This document shows positions 19,997-32,206 of a stretch of 64,000 bases of DNA, one piece after another. This DNA is from Ampelomyces quisqualis (taxonomy: Eukaryota > Ascomycota > Dothideomycetes > Pleosporales > Phaeosphaeriaceae): NCBI GenBank assembly GCA_018398575.1, contig JAGTXZ010000010.1:2170001-2234000 (forward strand). The letters are read 5' to 3'. The translations under genes were made by a program, and so were the position numbers. How positions within the stretch are numbered: position 1 is the stretch's first letter; each line of letters begins with the position of its first letter. The notes under the pieces were generated by a model. It was not told the origin of the DNA. It saw nothing but the letters and a program-made list of their open reading frames with translations, and ran no database searches.

Positions 19997-22900
19997 GTAA
20001 CGTTAGAATCTAGTTTATAATTAGAGCAATTTGTATCCTATCTTTTAGAATAACCTAGCTTGTTAACTAAGAATAGCAATTTTAAAGTTGTTTTCTAAGT
20101 TGTATTAAAGTAGAATACCTAAGCCACTCTAACAAGATCTACAATGCAGTCTACTAACACCTATATTATGTTATTATTTTCTTTATCTACTATTTAAGGA
20201 CGTAGTGTTAATTTACTAGCTGGTTTCACCCTTTAATATCTTGCAATTTCAGCCTAGCTTAACATATTAGCTAGATCCTAGAAAAGTGTTATAACAGTGC
20301 CAAAGGACAGAGGCGCTATTGTCTGTTCTAAGTTAGCGTAGAACATTACAAAAGCGTTACTTTGCAACACAAGGTTCTGCAAACGCGCAGAAAATACACT
20401 AACCCTTACTCTAGTTAGTAGTATAAGATTCTTGTACATAACAAGGTTGTAGAGCGCTGTCCTTGTATACTAGCAGGCTAGAGAGTTATCTGTCTATCTT
20501 AGTTTACGTTGCTATTTAAAATCTATCCTTGCGTTTGTGTAACGTATAAGGCAGTATACTGTAAGCGTTAGATCTTTTTTAGTTACTATTATTAAACTAT
20601 TTCCTTTAAAGGTTGTGTTGCTCTATTAAGCATGCGTTCTTTGCTCCTAGATTATAGTGCTAATTTCTGCGCTTTAATACTTATATAGCGTTAATGTAGC
20701 AAACATCTTTATTATCTGTAAGAACTACTCTAGCAACTATTGTGCATAACTAGCTAAAGAGCTAAAGTCCTAAATATTCTAGCTTAAGTAGAGTAGGTAA
20801 TAGAATTGTACAGTATATAATAAAAGCAGGTCTAGATTACTTCTATAATATAGACTCTTGTATTTGTGCAAGAATAACTATACGTACATATTAACCTTTG
20901 TAATTTCTGCGCTTGTAAAGTCCTGTTAGCTAGTGTAGTAGAGTAGCTAATAGTACTGTAGAAAGTTTGCTGCGTACTGCTTTGGCAGGAAGTAAGCTAT
21001 AGCAAGAGCGCTATATGTTAGAAAGAATAATTACTATTTATGTATAGTCTAATTAGTAAAGCTACCTGTTGCCCTTAGAGTAGTTCTTATGTAGGTAGGC
21101 ACTGTTGCACGCAACGCTGTTATGCTGCAGTTAATAAGTACCTAATTAGTGTTTAGTATTACCTATAGATATTTCTTTATATCCTAGCCCTTAGTTTAAT
21201 ACTTTGTGCCTTTCTAAAGGTAAAATATAGATTTTAGTATATTGTAGTTTATAGAGTGCATAGTGTTAATAAGAAAACTCCTTAAGAAATAGAGGGTTAG
21301 AATGTTAACTAGGATAGACTAACAGTTAATACCTAGGTCTCTCTTAAGTACCTTAAAGCTCCTCTTAGTCTTGTCTGTTTGCTAGTGCTGCTTAATTTGT
21401 TAAATCTGTTCTTACATATCTACGTTAATAGTAGCAGCTGTGTTGTCTATATATAAGTAGAAGTACTTGCTACCTCTGCCTATTGTTCTACTAAACGTAT
21501 ACATACAACAGCTTTGTTTTGCCTTCCTAGAATGTTTTGTACCTATAATATCTGCAATTGCTAGTCTGTCTCTAGTAACTAAGATTAAGTAGGCTTTAAG
21601 CGTAAAATCTATGTTTATTGCTCTATTACAAGCATAAACTCCCTAACGTAACTTGTGTAGCTTTGTAATTAATAGGTTAAGCTATATATTAGCATAGTCT
21701 TTGTTAAATCCTCTAGGTATAATATAGGTAGTTAACGCGTTTAATGCGTTATCTCTTACTAATAGATATAGGTTAAGAACGTATATTATAACAGGCGTAA
21801 CGCTTTAGCGTTTCTTTAGGTTCTTAACTGTACTAACAGCGTTAAGCGTAAGACGCATAGCTAATTTGCAATAATCTTAGAAATATCTATATTCTTAGCA
21901 TTTCTAAAACTAGCTTCTATTAAATATATTAGTGCAAGCTTCTGTGTTAGGCTAGAATAGATTAAATGTTGCCTAGTATACTAATAGCTGCACTAAGCGT
22001 GTAGCATAGCTATATTAAAGTTAAAGTTGTAGAATAAGTAGTAAGTATTTAAAAGTGTACCTTAGTTACCTGTTGTTGTTGTATTGCTGCTAGTTACAAA
22101 CTAAGTATACTAACGCAGTAAGTAGTCTGCTTGTGTACGCTACACATCTATCTATACAGCAGTGTATAGAAATAGGTTAAATAAGGTTGCTAACTAACTT
22201 ACTAAGTATCTTGTAACCTGTCTGTGTAGGATTACTAATATCTACATTATAATACGTCTTAAGTACTACACAAATTCTTCTTATCTTCTCTCTTAGTGTG
22301 CTATAGAAAGCATTAAACATATCTAGATCTTCTATATATATGTTGTCTTTGTCTCTAGTTAAAGTAGTAGGTATTTCTTCTATCTAATTATATATGCCTA
22401 GATAGTCTTCTTTATCTACGTTTTTATTAACACTATTCTAATCTAAGAGGCTAAAACTTAGTGTAGGCTCTAGGACAATTGCTCTATTGTCTTAGGTTTG
22501 TGCATCTTTATTTAATATCAAAACATCTAACAATCTATTAGTGTTAAAAGAAATGCTATAGCAATAGCAGGCTGTTTTATAGCGCTTTCTTTGTTTAGTT
22601 GTAATAAAGTAGGCAGCGCCTCTATACAATAGTAACTAGCATTTACACTACACCTTTTATAAGCTGTGTATTAACATAGTAAAAACGTTTAGATAGTAGA
22701 CATACTAGTTATCTAACTACGTATGTTAATTGTGTGTGTAAAAGAGTAGTAAGCGCTTGTAGTAAAGTAAAAGATGTATTAAGTAGAGACACGCAAGTCT
22801 CTTACTACAAGAGTAGTAACCTTTACAATAGCTAGCTTTCTTATAACGTACAGAACTATAGTTCTGTGTTAATTAAGTCTGCGTGCAGCCTTAGGCTATA

Positions 22901-24290
22901 CGTAGTACTAGTTAACTAACTAATTTAGAATTAGATGCTAGTAGAACTACTACAAACTAGTGTTATAGAATTAACCCTAAAGTTAAACGTATTTTCTTAG
23001 GCATTAGCTTATATTTTGTGTAGTAGCAGCTTATAAGCTCCTAATACTAAACTGCAACAAACAGTTAGTTTATTTTAGTTAAAGATACTTATAAATCCTC
23101 TAACTACTTCTTCTAAACGTTTACTGTTGCTATATATCTGCTAACTATGTAATATTCCTACTACACCTTCTGCTACACCTACACCTCTAATCTAACCAAA
23201 ACCTACATATACTATCCTAGGGTATAAATGCAAGCAGACTAGTAATAACTATCCTAACAACACACTTTTGTTCTTAGACCTAGCTATTGTGTTGTCTTAT
23301 ATAGCACAGATTTTCTAACATTTGCCTTTAGATTATTACTATTCTTAGAAGCTATTTTTGTCCTAGGTAGTTAGGGCAGCAGGTCTCTTACAGAAAGATA
23401 TAACAATTTATTGCTAGAGAATTGCACAGGGCATAGCTGGTTACGCTAGTGCAGATTATATTAAGCGTAATACTATACTCTAATCTCTTATCCTTCTCTT
23501 GTTAGGCAGAATCTACGCTGTACAGTACCTAAACTATAACACTTATAATTAAATTGCCTAAATAATTTAGCTTAATACAAGTGCAACTTAGATTAAAGAT
23601 AACTAAGAAAAAGACATAGCTTTACAGATAACACACGTGTTACAGTAGCAAGATATAGGTATACATTACTTATGCAGTCTAGAAGCTGTGTATTCTGTAG
23701 TGTTTAATACGTATTTCTTAATGTTGTTTACTTAGCAGTGCTATAATAATCTTAGGACAGAGATAGTTCTATTAGAGGCTTATAGCTTTTTGTAGCACAA
23801 CATTTTAAAGCTACAGATAAACTTTTTTGCACAGAAGAAAGAGGCTTGCAAGGCAAAAGATTTGTATAGAGATTCTACTAAAGGCCTTATTTGTAAGGTA
23901 GATAAAGGAGGGCTATAATTTGATAGATGCGTACAATCAGCTAGTTTGTGTAGATCTAACACGTTAATAAGTTAACTTAGTTGTATTGCAATTACTATAA
24001 CTGCAGATACACGCTCCCTTCTATTAGCTAAATTACAACAGTTATAACTTATTGTAATTTCTTGTAATGTATAACGTTATACTAGTTGCTGCATAGCTGC
24101 AAATATACGCTTACTTTTACTGTAGTAAGGCAAGGCACTAGCTATCTTAAGCTGCCTGCTTAGTTTCTCTATCTTTTTAACACTAACGCCTACCTTAACG
24201 CTAGCTTTGCTACGTATCCCTGTCTTCTCTACAAGTCTATTCTAATTACTATAGGACTTAGCTGTTGCTGCTATCTTAACACTAAAGTTT

Positions 24291-24660
24291 GCTACATCTG
24301 CTAAGTCTTTTCTGCCTGTTGTTAGGCTACGCTAACTACAATAGAGTTTAACAGAAGCGTACTGCTACAGCAACTTAGCTACATCTGCTAAGTCTTTTCT
24401 GCCTGTTGTTAGGCTATGCTAACTACTGTAGAGTTTAACAGAAGCGTCCTTCTAAGTACATTAGCTACATCTGCTAAGTCTTTCTTTCCTGTTATTAGAC
24501 TATGCTAACCACTTAATATTTTGGCTAGGGCGTACTGCTGCAGCACAAGCAGGTTACTTAGCTACATCTACTAAGTCTTTCTTTTCTACTGTTAGACTAT
24601 ACTAACCACTTAATATTTTAACTAGAGTGTACTGCTACAGCACAAGCAGGTTACTAAAGC
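24291..24660 (+). repeat. Four degenerate tandem repeats of 86-97 bp
   Basis: Copies begin with GCTACATCTGCTAAGTCTTT-like sequence at 24,291, 24,378, 24,464 and 24,561. Each contains a TTAGxCTAxxCTAACxAC core. They lie inside the element and may descend from a repetitive coding or structural region. Confidence 0.75.
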
Positions 24661-24771
24661 CGCGCAGTAAAAGCAAGTTACTAAAGCTGCGCAGTAAAAG
24701 TAAGTTACTAAAGCTGCGCAGCAAAAGCAAGTTACTAAAGCACTCTCTATAGCACAGTAGATTACTAAAGC
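24650..24771 (+). repeat. 27-bp tandem repeats
   Basis: Three full copies and partial flanks of a unit reading GTTACTAAAGCTGCGCAGTA then AAAGCAA. They directly follow the 86-97 bp repeats. Confidence 0.75.
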
Positions 24772-27700
24772 CTAGTAACGCCTAGCCAAACGTTTATACA
24801 GTCTTCTAGATATCCAAACGCTCTATGTAACAATAGAGAGTAACTTGCTGTCTTAGTACGCAGGTATTAATCTGTCTAACCTAAGTAGTCTAACTAGCTA
24901 CCTCTATAGTTGCTTTAAATTGTCTTGCGCTTTAGCTTCTGCCTAGTCTTTATTAGAGTGTCTGTACTAAGCCTAGAGCTTGCTAGACACAACCTTATAC
25001 TATTGTTACTTAGGCTTTAGCCTATTAGGTGCTTGCGCCTAATTGCAACAACTGCTGCCTTAACTTAGCGCGTCTATGTTAAACTAAACACATAATTTGC
25101 ACCTCTACGTGCTAGTGTAGTAGAAAGTATAAGGTTTAAGTTAATTTCTACTTAATCTTTTAGGTACTGTGTTTATTATTAGTAATTGTGTACAAAGATA
25201 TAGCGCTAAGAAACACATTTCTTATGCTTAATCTTGTGTGCATATTCTTTTGCTAGCAGAGTTTAGTGTAATGTTGCAAGGGCACTTGCAATACTTGTTA
25301 CTATTGTTGTTAATAGTAATAGTTATAGTTGCTAGTAGCTGCAGAATAGACTTATAGTTTTTAGTTATAGGTAGGCCTGCCTTATACTAGTTAACCCCTG
25401 TCTTGCAAAGCTCTATTGTGTTATTTTAGTCCTAATCCTAAGGCTTTGCCTTGTAATAAGCTGCCTGCAGGTAGGCACGTCCTGCACAACGTGTGTATTC
25501 TTTTAATAGGTTTTCTTCTAAGCAGTGCAGTGCAATAGAATTAGTGCTGTTAAAAGTTAATAACTTTATTGTAGACGCTATCTTGTTTAGTTTACTAACA
25601 TAGCTGTTCTAGTTGTTAGTAATAGGTATAAGTAAGGCTAAGGCTTATACCTAGCTTAAGAGATTTGTAGTTAATAACTAGTGTTACTGTTAGCTTAAGT
25701 TCCTGTTAGGCTCTGTTACTTTTTATGTAGTATACTTAAGAGCTAGCCTATCTATTGTTAGAGCTTTACTTTTATAAAACTATAACTCTGCGCAACAGCT
25801 TGCAATTACTACACGCCTGCAGTTAGGCACTATGTAGCTACTGTTGCGTTAATCTAGTTATTAATCTGCCTATACAAAGAGGCAGCTAGTGCAGGAATTA
25901 GGGTATGCTTAATAGCAATAGACATAAACGCAGGCTTTGTCTAGTTAGTCTTAGCAAATTGTTAGCATTATAGTGTCTAGGTTGCTTCTGCAAGAAAGAA
26001 TATATCTAGAGTATACCTATTAGCAGCGCTGCCTTAAGCAGCGCGTTAAGAGGCTTTCTAAGTGTTAAGAGTAGTTGTAGGAGGTAGCGTTAGCAACGCG
26101 CTTGCGCTAAGGCGTTAGTGTTTTTCTTAAAATACGCGCTAAAATACCTTAGCCTATTACCTATATCTCTGTAAAGGTGCAGCAGATTGTTATTGCGCCT
26201 AAGACTACTATAGTCTTAACCTTACTTCTATTATTAGCTTACAGTATCTAGGCTCTAATTCCTAGTCTGCAAATGTAGAAACTTGCGCCTCTACAGCACT
26301 AGCCTAACTACAACACTTTCTAGCACAGCACGCTAGCTATTACCTTACTATAATAGCGCATAACAGCGTTAAAACTAAACTCTATATATATAAGTTGCTA
26401 TGTTAGAAAGTAGTACAATAAGTATTGCAAGTTCTAATATAGTAAAGCCTACATCTACATAACAGGACTTAATACAACTATAACATATCTAGATTACGCC
26501 TAGACAATTATTAAAGGCGATAGATTAGAGTGCTAAGAACAGTTATAGCAATTATTTAGAGTAGATAAGAACAAGACAATGTTACTTAGACAATGTTAAA
26601 CAGTATAGGATTAGTAGTAATAGATAGAGTTATATTTATAGACTACCTCTGTAGCAAGGATATGCTTTGCTGTAGATAACTAAGGCCTAATTGTATCTTA
26701 AATACTCTAGCAGTAAAAGATTTGTTCTTCTTTAAAGCTGCTTCTAATTCTACTTGTTTAAAGTCAATATAAGCTTGCAGAAGTTCTATCTTCTCTTTAG
26801 TAACCTTAAGGTAGGCTATCTAGTTATTACTCTTACTATTAATTAGAACTTCTAAGATAGTGTATACGTCTAGCGTGTTACTATCCTGTAAGCTAATCTA
26901 TTGCATATTTAGCAGATAAAACAGAGTTTAAGAGTGTGTTCAAATTAATTACTTACTAAGGCTAGCTAATTAGTTAGCTAGATAGCATATCCTCTAAAGT
27001 ACTAGGCAACGTCTACAACACTACAACGTTGTTGTTAGCAGAAACTCCTTATTAGAAATAGTAATATAGACAATGCAGTGTGTTAGAAGAGTGTACAGTT
27101 ACTATTATAACACACCTATATACTAATAGTTAACAGAGGTAGTGCTAATAATAGAGTTAAGGTTAATAACTAGTAATATAAATGTCTTTCGCTGCAAGCG
27201 TTTAGAGCACTTATCTACTAGGATTTAGCTATGTTTAATCTCTAAAATATCTACGTACCTGTGTAGACACTAAAGGCTATAGTCTGTTGTAATATAGAGA
27301 AGGCATACCTTCTGTAAGGCAGAGAGGTAACTAAAGAGAACTATAAATAAGCTAACAACTAGACAGTAGCTACAATTAAGCCTAGTTAGCCTTGTAAGTC
27401 TATGTCTAAACTGTCTTCTACAAGGTTTAGACTAATAAAACTAACATCTGCTTCTAGACTAGAATAACGCCTATCTACTAACAGGCAATAAATAACAACT
27501 TAGATATATATATCTAAAGATTTAGCAGTAGCGCCTTGTGTAGAGTCTGCTATTAAACCTAAAACTTGCAATTACATAGCAACAAGCAATAAAAGACAAT
27601 AATAAAATAATGCAATTAGAAACTACAAGAAACTTGTAACTTATACTGCTATTATTTGAACCTCCTTAATTTAAGCATAGTACCTAAAAGATTACAGAAC

Positions 27701-30479
27701 TACGTAGTTCTTAACAACGTCCAAAATCAAAGGATTTTAAATTACTAGCAGTATACGTAGCTGCCTATACAAGAATTCTAATACCTCTAAATATATACAG
27801 GAGTTTCATAAGCAAGAATAGAGAAAGAGCATAGAAGAGATTAATTCGCATAGCGTGTAACATCTAATAGCAACATAGGGAAAGCTGTAAATTTAATAAA
27901 ATTACTATACTAGACTATACTACAATAAGAGACTACGTAGCACGTAGGTAGCTATAGGCAGCTTAGTATTTTAATAGAGCCTGGCTAATTAAGTAGGCGT
28001 TAAGAACTACCTAGTGTAACTAAAAAAAAGCAGCAGCTTAGGCAGAAAAAGGTAAGCGCAAACAGTCTATATACGTAGAAATATATTCTGAAACTAATAG
28101 CCTATAAGAAGGCTAAACACGCTGCTACAGAGTTTGTAGACTCTAACAACAACAAGGTACAATTATTACTACTAAACAACTATTACTCTTAAGTATTAAG
28201 ACTAGAGAAATTACTGTATTGCGTAGGAGGTTGCTAGAGGATGCTATCTATACTAGAGTTCCCTACTAAGCATATTAGAGTATGCGTTAATTGTACAGAA
28301 ACCCTACATAGCTCTTGTAAACATATAGCAGACAACTTAGACAATGCAGAGCAAGTTAACTATTAGTTTTAGGCATCTTAAACTTTAGATAGAAACTATT
28401 AATTATCTAGTTAAAGTTAACACTTTACTTAACTAACTATTCTGCGCTACTAGCAACATTAACATGCTACAATATTAAATAGTATTATAATATACTTAGA
28501 TGTTAGGAAATATCTAAGCAGACAAAGTACATATAGCGTGCTTAGGCAAAACAAGAAAAGACTATTAAAGAACAAACTACCTTTTGCGCTAAACGCACAA
28601 AGACCTGCAGCTTCTATACTACTAACCTATAAAGAGGCAGTTAACAAGAAACTTACTAAGGCAAAAGAACTACTACAGCTTCTTACAAATAAAGAGATCT
28701 TAGACCTACAATAACGCAAGGTTACTTAATTGTTACTATCTTAACAATATAGTAAGCCTAGTCTTACGTTATAAGAAAAAGACGTTACACTAGATAAGAG
28801 TATACTATATAATCTTACGCTAAACATCTACTGTTGCATTCTTTAGATATGCGAGTTCTAAGACGTAAGGCACGTAATAGATGTATTTCTTACAAAAATA
28901 TAGCTAAAACAAGGCATATTATAAAATTTTAATGTGCTTTAACTCTTCTTTACTATAGCTAAACAGTACCTAGAGGTAAGGTGTTGTTAGAGTATATACA
29001 ACAAATTTGCTAAGCTTAATAAAGCAAGAAGGGAAAGGCTGCACTTAAAGACTTAATAGACTATTAGAAACGCAAAAGCAACATACTCTTAGGCAAAAGA
29101 GCAATATAGATTTCTACTCTCTAAAGATTATAAGCTTGGTACTAGATACAGTTAAGAGGATATACTCTACCTAAGCTAACAAAGCTATATCCTATTAAGA
29201 AAGGCTGCAGCGCTATTAGGCAAAGCAAGTACTAATAGAATGTAACTAGAAGAAGCATCTAACAGGAAAAATAATGTTATAAGCTTGCACAGTTAAAGTT
29301 AACACTCTAATAAGAGAAAGGGCAAAGCCTGCGCAATAACTATTTCTTCTAGCTCTTTTAGCTTAGACAAGAATAACTCTAACAAGTAAAATAGACTAGC
29401 ATAGTAGTATAGTAGTAGTAATGTACATTCTACGTAGCAGTTGCATACAGGATTCTTATCTAAATAATTTAACAAAAAGCAAACTAAGAAGGTGCCTGCG
29501 TGCGCACGCTACCTGCTCTACTATATAATCTGCACATTCTACCTTACTTCTTCTATCTATTATTCTTCCTACACTAGAGTAGACAACAAAGGCTGCAATT
29601 ATAAGCTTGCAAGAAGTGCACTCTCTTAGCAAGCTCTTAATTACATATTCTATCTACTAGCCTACTTACTTAACAACACATTAAGGAAAAGACCTTTAAA
29701 CAGCAGCAAGAACTTTAACACAAGTAAACAATTCTCTACTTGTTAGAACTTACTACCCCCTTCTTAGTAGCACTGTCCTTACACAAGAAACTAACTAAAG
29801 GCACTTTAAGACAACAACTTAAACAGCAGTAAGACATTTAAAGCTAGTAAACAACTCTTATATAATAATTCCTAACTCTAACTTAAGCATCTAGCTCTTT
29901 AAGAATCTAACAGCAAACTATACAGCATATTCAAAACTTGCCTTAAGCGTTACGCCTACCTTAATAAGAGTATTAAGAATCTTATTAACACTACTAAAGC
30001 TGCAAAGTAACTCCTAAATGTAACAGTAACACGTTTAGCAGTACTAGGTTAGTAAAGAGTTGGCAAGACAACTCTAATAAATACGCTGTTTAATTGCTAC
30101 CTTTTGGCTATACCTAAAGCGCTAAGGCAATATAGCTTGTACTGCTTTTGTAACTATTATTAGGTAAAGAGGCAATGCTATACACAATACTAAGACTAGT
30201 AATATTATTATTTACTTTAATAATAAGGCAAGTATAATAATCTACATCTAAGGATAAGCTAATAACTAGTAGAAGAATTGTAATGCCCTAGAGAACAGGG
30301 ATAACACTCTTAACTAAAGAAACTTTATAAAAATAGCTTAAACAGCAATGCAGCGCCTTAATTATAAGGTTTCCTACCCTTTTAACGCTCTGCCTACTAC
30401 AATATATAAACTACTCCTTGTACTACTATTAATGTTCCTCTATTAACTACAACTACTTTCCTCTAGTTTGTTTATTTAC

Positions 30480-31050
30480 GCTAAGATCTAATAACTTACA
30501 AGAAATAAGATAGTTCTCTATTTGCAAAGAAGAACAACAAGTTACTGTAAGTTCAATTAATATTAAGATAATATATACAACAACAATTGCTATTGTTAAG
30601 TGCAAAGGATTAAAGAAAGTTCTTATATAGGCAAGTAATTTCTATCTTACCTAGTGCCTGCCTACTATATACTTTTTTTTAACCTTTTATACAACTGCTT
30701 TTCTCTACCTACTGCATGCTTTTCTTTAACTTCTTGCACAACTACTTTTATCTAGATTGTACCTTTGTAAAGTGCAAAGGATTAAAAAAAGTTCTTATGT
30801 AGGCTAGTAATTTCTATCTCAACTAGTACCTGCCTACTATATACTTTTCCTTAACCTCTTGTACAACTGCTTTTATCCAAGTTGTTTATATACACTAGAA
30901 TTTAATAGCTTGCAGGAACTAAGGTAGACTCTATTAGGCAAAGAAGAGCAACAAAGCACTGCATTTTGTTCTAGTAGCTGTTAGTATAACATTTACAACA
31001 ACTACCTTTATTAAATGCAATAGATTAAAGAAAGTTCTTATAGTTAAGAA
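30480..31050 (+). repeat. Degenerate tandem duplication of about 415 bp with an inner 172 bp repeat
   Basis: TGCAAAGGATTAAAGAAAGT-type sequence occurs at 30,601 and 30,773, with a TGCAATAGATTAAAG form at 31,016. The flanking stretch TAATAACTTACAAGAAATAA at about 30,490 recurs as TAATAGCTTGCAGGAACTAA at about 30,904. The offsets are about 415 bp and 172 bp. Confidence 0.6.
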
Positions 31051-32084
31051 GTAGCTAGGTAATAGAAACTCTAGTATAAACAGCATACAAGTCCTAACAG
31101 AGATCTAGTACTTAACTAACAAGAGTGCTTTAATTATATATAGCTATAAAATTATGCAGCATCTTAAGCTCCTTAAGAGCAACTGTCTGCGTAATAGCTA
31201 CAAGAGTATAGGGCTAATTACAAAACCTAAGCTACTTTACTATAAAAGACGCAAGAGGGATTTAAACCTATATAGCTATAAAGTTACGCAGCGCCTTAAG
31301 CTTACACGCGTAATAACTTTTAATAGGCTATAAGTGCTTACAACTTTGTTAACTAATCTTAATTTAATAGTATTCTTAGGCATACATCTAGATCTTATTT
31401 CTAGTCTCTTCTACCTAATAGAGAGCAGCAGTTGTTAAGATTACTAAAGACTTAGCAGGCTACAACGCCTGCTACGTCTACTACTTATAACTAAGGCTAC
31501 CTAGTTATAGTGTATTTACTAACACTGTCTTAAACACAAACCTCTAAGAGTTTTAGTAACAAGCAGTAGGTACTTAGCAAAGCCTATTAACGCAGTTTAA
31601 CTAATAAGCAACTGCTGCAGTTGTTAACAAAAATGTTTGCTGTTACAAAGAATTAGTTTTAGATAGCTATAAAGGCAACAGGTGTTAGTTTAAACAAATA
31701 ATTAACTTTACCTTTATATCTCTAATCTGCTAGAAGCTTAGAGCGCTACAGCAAATACTATTATAAAGAACTGCTTGCAGGTTATAATAACAGGTTAAAT
31801 TAGATTAAAGAAAGATTAATTAGCTTAACTCTAAATATATTTCTAGTTAAAAACCTAATAGCTTTTAAGATTTTGTGCTTAACTACGTTGACATTTACCT
31901 ACGTCTTATGTAGTAAGCAGCATTAGCAAGTACTATTTGCCTAGCTTAAATAACGTACTGCTTAGGGCGTATAACAGCAGAATTTTTATTAATTTTGCGT
32001 AATACATAGTTTATATATATTTTAACAAAACATAAGATAATATACTGTAAGATTAGACAGGCAAAAAAACACCGCAACAGTGTA

Positions 32085-32168
32085 ATATACACTAGAGCCG
32101 TGTAAATATCCCCTACGTGCGGTGTAAAGGAGTGAATTTACACGATACTGCGGTGTATATTAACACCG
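32085..32168 (-). repeat. Right subterminal repeat region
   Basis: Scattered GTGTAAATAT, GCGGTGTA and TTTACAC motifs in both orientations next to the right terminal repeat. They match the left subterminal motif in sequence but are not arranged in a regular tandem array. Confidence 0.55.
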
Positions 32169-32203
32169 CGCTGGGTATTTAACACCGCATTTGTACCCCA
32201 GTG
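32169..32203 (-). repeat. Right terminal inverted repeat
   Basis: Inverted counterpart of 19,720-19,754; ends CAGTG followed by CCC (32,204-32,206). Confidence 0.8.
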
Positions 32204-32206
32204 CCC

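Larger units (their letters stand above)
19720..32203. mobile_element. Hypermutated 12.5 kb CACTA/EnSpm-like DNA transposon remnant
   Basis: The left end begins CACTGCGGTACAAACGCGGT and the right end, read inward on the minus strand, begins CACTGGGGTACAAATGCGGT. Over about 35 bp the two ends differ at only three positions. CCC flanks both sides (17-19 of 19,7xx and 32,204-32,206), consistent with a 3 bp target duplication. CACTG ends, a 3 bp duplication and subterminal repeat arrays are features of the CACTA/EnSpm superfamily. The interior is AT-rich, full of TAA and TAG in all frames, and holds no intact gene. Some plus-strand stretches around 28.0-29.3 kb look like worn coding sequence (for example EITVLRRRLLEDAIYTRV at about 28.2 kb). 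No transposase motif can be recognised, so the superfamily rests on the ends alone. Confidence 0.7.

Noticed and set aside
23780..23962. 60-codon minus-strand frame inside the element
   Set aside because: It is an isolated AT-rich frame with no motif in a region full of stops; chance.
19720..32203. Element as a Starship or Helitron
   Set aside because: It has terminal inverted repeats and a 3 bp target duplication, which neither class has. No tyrosine recombinase (DUF3435) gene or Rep/helicase reading frame is visible at an end.
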